Below, one piece after another: positions 61,933-64,000 of a stretch of 64,000 nucleotides of DNA. The stretch is from assembly GCF_013403875.1 (NCBI RefSeq), contig NZ_JACBNX010000020.1, positions 86,147-150,146 of the forward strand, in the 5' to 3' direction. Position numbers and translations under genes: made by a program. How positions within the stretch are numbered: the stretch's first letter is position 1; every line of letters begins with the position of its first letter. Source of the stretch: Burkholderia guangdongensis (GTDB taxonomy: Bacteria > Pseudomonadota > Gammaproteobacteria > Burkholderiales > Burkholderiaceae). The notes beneath the pieces are model-generated. The model searched no databases. It was not told where the DNA came from and saw only the letters and a list, made by a program, of their open reading frames with translations.

Positions 61933-62015
61933 CGCGGGTAGCGTCGTAACGTCGTCATGTCGACCCACGCGGCGCGCCGGCGGACGGCGTGCCGCCTGCG
62001 CGAGCGGAGACATCC

Positions 62016-62567
62016 ATGGGCACGAATCTGAATCCGAATCCGAATCCGATCGACGACGCGGGCGCGCTGAAGGCGCTGCTCGTGAATCTGTATACCGGCT
62101 GGGGCTACAACGCATACCGGCAGGAGAACAAGGACCGCGCCGACGACCAGATCATCCGCAACGGCGTGTGCGCGCTGCTCGGCGAAGCGCGCGCGCAGCT
62201 CACCGCGCACGTGGCGGGCATCCGGCGCGCGATCCCGACGCCGAGCCGCGAGAATCCGTTCCCCGGCGCGGACGAGCGCGCGCGGATCGCCGTGCTCGAC
62301 GCGCTCGGCCGCGACATCGAGGCGGTCGAAGCGCTGATCCGGCATCTGCCGGTGCCGGAGAACGACGCGACGTGGCGCCGTCACCGCAGCGAGCGCGAGT
62401 TCCTGCCGCGCCTTGCCGATGCCGACGAGGCGATGGCCGGCCTCGCGCTGCAGGTGCGCGAGGATGCGCGCTCGAACCCGGAGCCGTCCGCGGTGTCGGG
62501 CGCGCTGGCCGCGCTGCGCGACGCGATCGACGCGCGCAAGCGCCTGCTGTCGCTGTCCGGAAGCTGA
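62016..62567 (+). CDS. Unknown protein paired with the SPFH gene
   Basis: A 183-aa helical protein. It begins GTNLNPNPNPIDDAG, then VNLYTGWGYNAYRQENKDRADD, and ends RDAIDARKRLLSLSGS; mostly helix with many Arg and Glu. GGAGA 6 bases before the ATG. Not recognised. Its position suggests a partner of the SPFH protein. Confidence 0.7.
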   Translation: MGTNLNPNPNPIDDAGALKALLVNLYTGWGYNAYRQENKDRADDQIIRNGVCALLGEARAQLTAHVAGIRRAIPTPSRENPFPGADERARIAVLDALGRDIEAVEALIRHLPVPENDATWRRHRSEREFLPRLADADEAMAGLALQVREDARSNPEPSAVSGALAALRDAIDARKRLLSLSGS

Positions 62568-62597
62568 GCTGAGCTGAACTGAGCTGAGCTGAGCTGA
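62563..62597. repeat. Seven 5-bp tandem units GCTGA at the 3' end of the gene
   Basis: GCTGA three times, ACTGA once, GCTGA three times. The first unit contains the stop codon of the SPFH-partner gene. Confidence 0.85.
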
Positions 62598-62644
62598 GCC
62601 GCGAGGCGGCGGCGGGGCGGGCCGTCGCGATTGAAACGACGTGC

Positions 62645-64000
62645 CTAGAACGACGTGCCGATCTGAAACTGGAATTTCTGGTACTGGTCGCCCGCGTGCC
62701 GGACGATCGGCAGGCCGATGTCGAGCTTCAGCGGGCCGATCGGCGAGATCCATTCGAGACCGACGCCATAGCTGTAGCGCAGCCCGTTCGCGCCGGTGCT
62801 GGTGCTGCCGGACGTGCTGCCCCACACGTTGCCGCCGTCGACGAACGTGAACACGCGCAGCGTGCGGTCGTAGCCGGTGCCGGGCAGCGGGAACGTCATC
62901 TCGATGTTGCCGACGAGCAGCTTCGAGCCGCCGATCGGATCGCCGGTCGACGTGTCGCGGGGCCCAAGTGAGCTCGATTCGTAGCCGCGCACCGAGCCGA
63001 TGCCGCCCGCGTAGTAGTTCTTGAAGATCGGATACGGCTGCCCGTCGAGGCCGAGCCCGTAGCCGCCCTGGAAGTTCAGGCCGAGGATGAAGCCGCGCGC
63101 GAACGAGTAGTAGTACTGCATTTGCACGTCGGTCTTCACGTAGCGCGAGCGCGTGAGCGGCACGCCGTATTCGGCGTTCGCCTGCGTGAAGTAGCCCTTG
63201 CTCGGAATCAGCGCGCTGTCGCGTGCGTCGCGCGACCAGCCGACCGTCAGCGGGATGTCGTTCGATACGTGGCCGAACTGCGCGACGTAGTCCTTGTACG
63301 ACTGCGGCGTCGACGAGTCGATGTCGAGTCGGTTCTGCTCGATGCCGGCGCCGAAATAGACGGTGTCCGCTTCGGAGAACGGAATGCCGAACTTCGTGTC
63401 GGCGCCGTACGTGATCACGCGAAAGCTCGTGTCCGACGTGCTCGAGTAATAGAGCGGCAGCGACGTGCGGTAGTACGCGTCGGTGATCCGCTTGATGCCG
63501 TCGATCGTGAAGTACGGATCGGTCTGTGTGACGGACAGCGTGCGGAACGTGCTCGCGGTGTTCACGTTCAGCGCGAGGCTCGTGCCGGAGCCGAACACGT
63601 TGTCCTGCGACACGCCCGCCGAGATGATCGGCCCTTCGCCGGATCCGTAGCCGAGGCCGAGCGTGATCGAGCCGGTCGGTTTCTCCTCGACCTTCACGTT
63701 CACGTCGACCTGATCGGTCGTGCCCTCGACGGGCACCGTCGTCACGTCGACGTTCGTGAAGTAGCCGAGACGGTTCACGCGATCCTTCGACAGCGCGAGG
63801 CGGCCCGAATCGAACCACGCGCCTTCGAGCTGACGCATCTCGCGGCGCACGACTTCGTCGCGCGTGCGCGTGTTGCCGACGATGTTCACGTGGCGCACGT
63901 ACACGCGGCGGCTCGGATCGACGACCAGCGTCAGCGCGACCGTGTGATGCTGCTGATCGATCTCCGGCTGCGCATTGACCGTCGCGAACGCGTAGCCGTA
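62645..64000 (-). CDS. bamA: Outer membrane assembly factor BamA, C-terminal part (truncated by window edge)
   Basis: 452 residues are visible; the frame is open through the right edge. The part shown covers the end of POTRA 5 (VYVRHVNIVGNTRTRDEVVRREM is its start, given abridged) and the 16-strand barrel. The barrel motif VRGYE in IGSVRGYESSSLGP and the C-terminal Phe (IGTSF) are as expected. BamA folds and inserts outer-membrane proteins and is essential. Confidence 0.95.
   Translation of the reverse strand, partial: YGYAFATVNAQPEIDQQHHTVALTLVVDPSRRVYVRHVNIVGNTRTRDEVVRREMRQLEGAWFDSGRLALSKDRVNRLGYFTNVDVTTVPVEGTTDQVDVNVKVEEKPTGSITLGLGYGSGEGPIISAGVSQDNVFGSGTSLALNVNTASTFRTLSVTQTDPYFTIDGIKRITDAYYRTSLPLYYSSTSDTSFRVITYGADTKFGIPFSEADTVYFGAGIEQNRLDIDSSTPQSYKDYVAQFGHVSNDIPLTVGWSRDARDSALIPSKGYFTQANAEYGVPLTRSRYVKTDVQMQYYYSFARGFILGLNFQGGYGLGLDGQPYPIFKNYYAGGIGSVRGYESSSLGPRDTSTGDPIGGSKLLVGNIEMTFPLPGTGYDRTLRVFTFVDGGNVWGSTSGSTSTGANGLRYSYGVGLEWISPIGPLKLDIGLPIVRHAGDQYQKFQFQIGTSF

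Overview
The window is high-GC DNA with the gene content and order of chromosome 1 of a Burkholderia species (betaproteobacteria). Pointers are a Kdo hydroxylase between waaC and waaA, the urtABCDE plus ureDABCEFG nitrogen block, the Burkholderia-type IF-1/cold-shock/S21 group, and strong G/C third-position bias. The species cannot be fixed from the sequence alone.

Layout. 1-4259: LPS inner core and lipid A-Kdo genes (end of a phosphomannomutase/phosphoglucomutase, waaC, kdoO, waaA). 4291-5775: a lower-GC islet on the minus strand holding a small unknown protein and an MFS exporter. 6020-11411: urease operon (ureD, ureA, ureB, ureC, ureE, ureF, ureG, minus). 11684-13872: pirin, DoxX and an alpha/beta hydrolase (plus), lying between urease and its transporter. 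13912-19713: urea ABC transporter urtABCDE (minus), preceded by the decayed end of a class-III aminotransferase. 20262-25388: rhodanese, Pcm-like methyltransferase, hemN, a YkgJ-type cysteine-cluster protein, a DUF1439 lipoprotein, trmB and tRNA-Gly(CCC). 25556-34456: a mixed region with many small or secreted proteins (cupin, SGNH hydrolase, DUF4336 protein, S8 protease lipoprotein, an S21/IF-1/cold-shock cassette with unknown small proteins, and a LuxR-type regulator). 34739-39895: GST, two tandem S53 peptidases, crcB plus DUF190, and YggT. 39965-51000: housekeeping genes (DUF2520 reductase-like protein, threonine/serine dehydratase, LysE, ubiD, lytic transglycosylase, PLP aminotransferase, nusB-ribH-ribBA, DUF1993). 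51270-58669: LysR, MFS transporter, ADP-forming acyl-CoA synthetase and two DUF1254/1214 paralogues, which look like a catabolic unit of unknown substrate. 58907-62567: two very small exported His-rich proteins, a membrane diguanylate cyclase, and an SPFH protein with an unknown partner. 62645-64000: the C-terminal half of bamA.

How genes work together: UrtABCDE brings urea in and UreABC hydrolyses it, with UreDEFG loading nickel. WaaC, KdoO and WaaA build and modify the Kdo/heptose core of LPS, which BamA-dependent outer-membrane assembly accompanies at the other end. NusB, RibH and RibBA form a riboflavin operon. The best candidates for undescribed biology are the LysR/MFS/acyl-CoA synthetase/2xDUF1254 unit, the two-gene islet at 4.3-5.8 kb, the pair of tiny exported His-rich proteins at 59 kb, and the operator-like dyads in front of the DUF4336-SGNH pair. 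No CRISPR array, complete insertion sequence, prophage or rRNA gene was seen.
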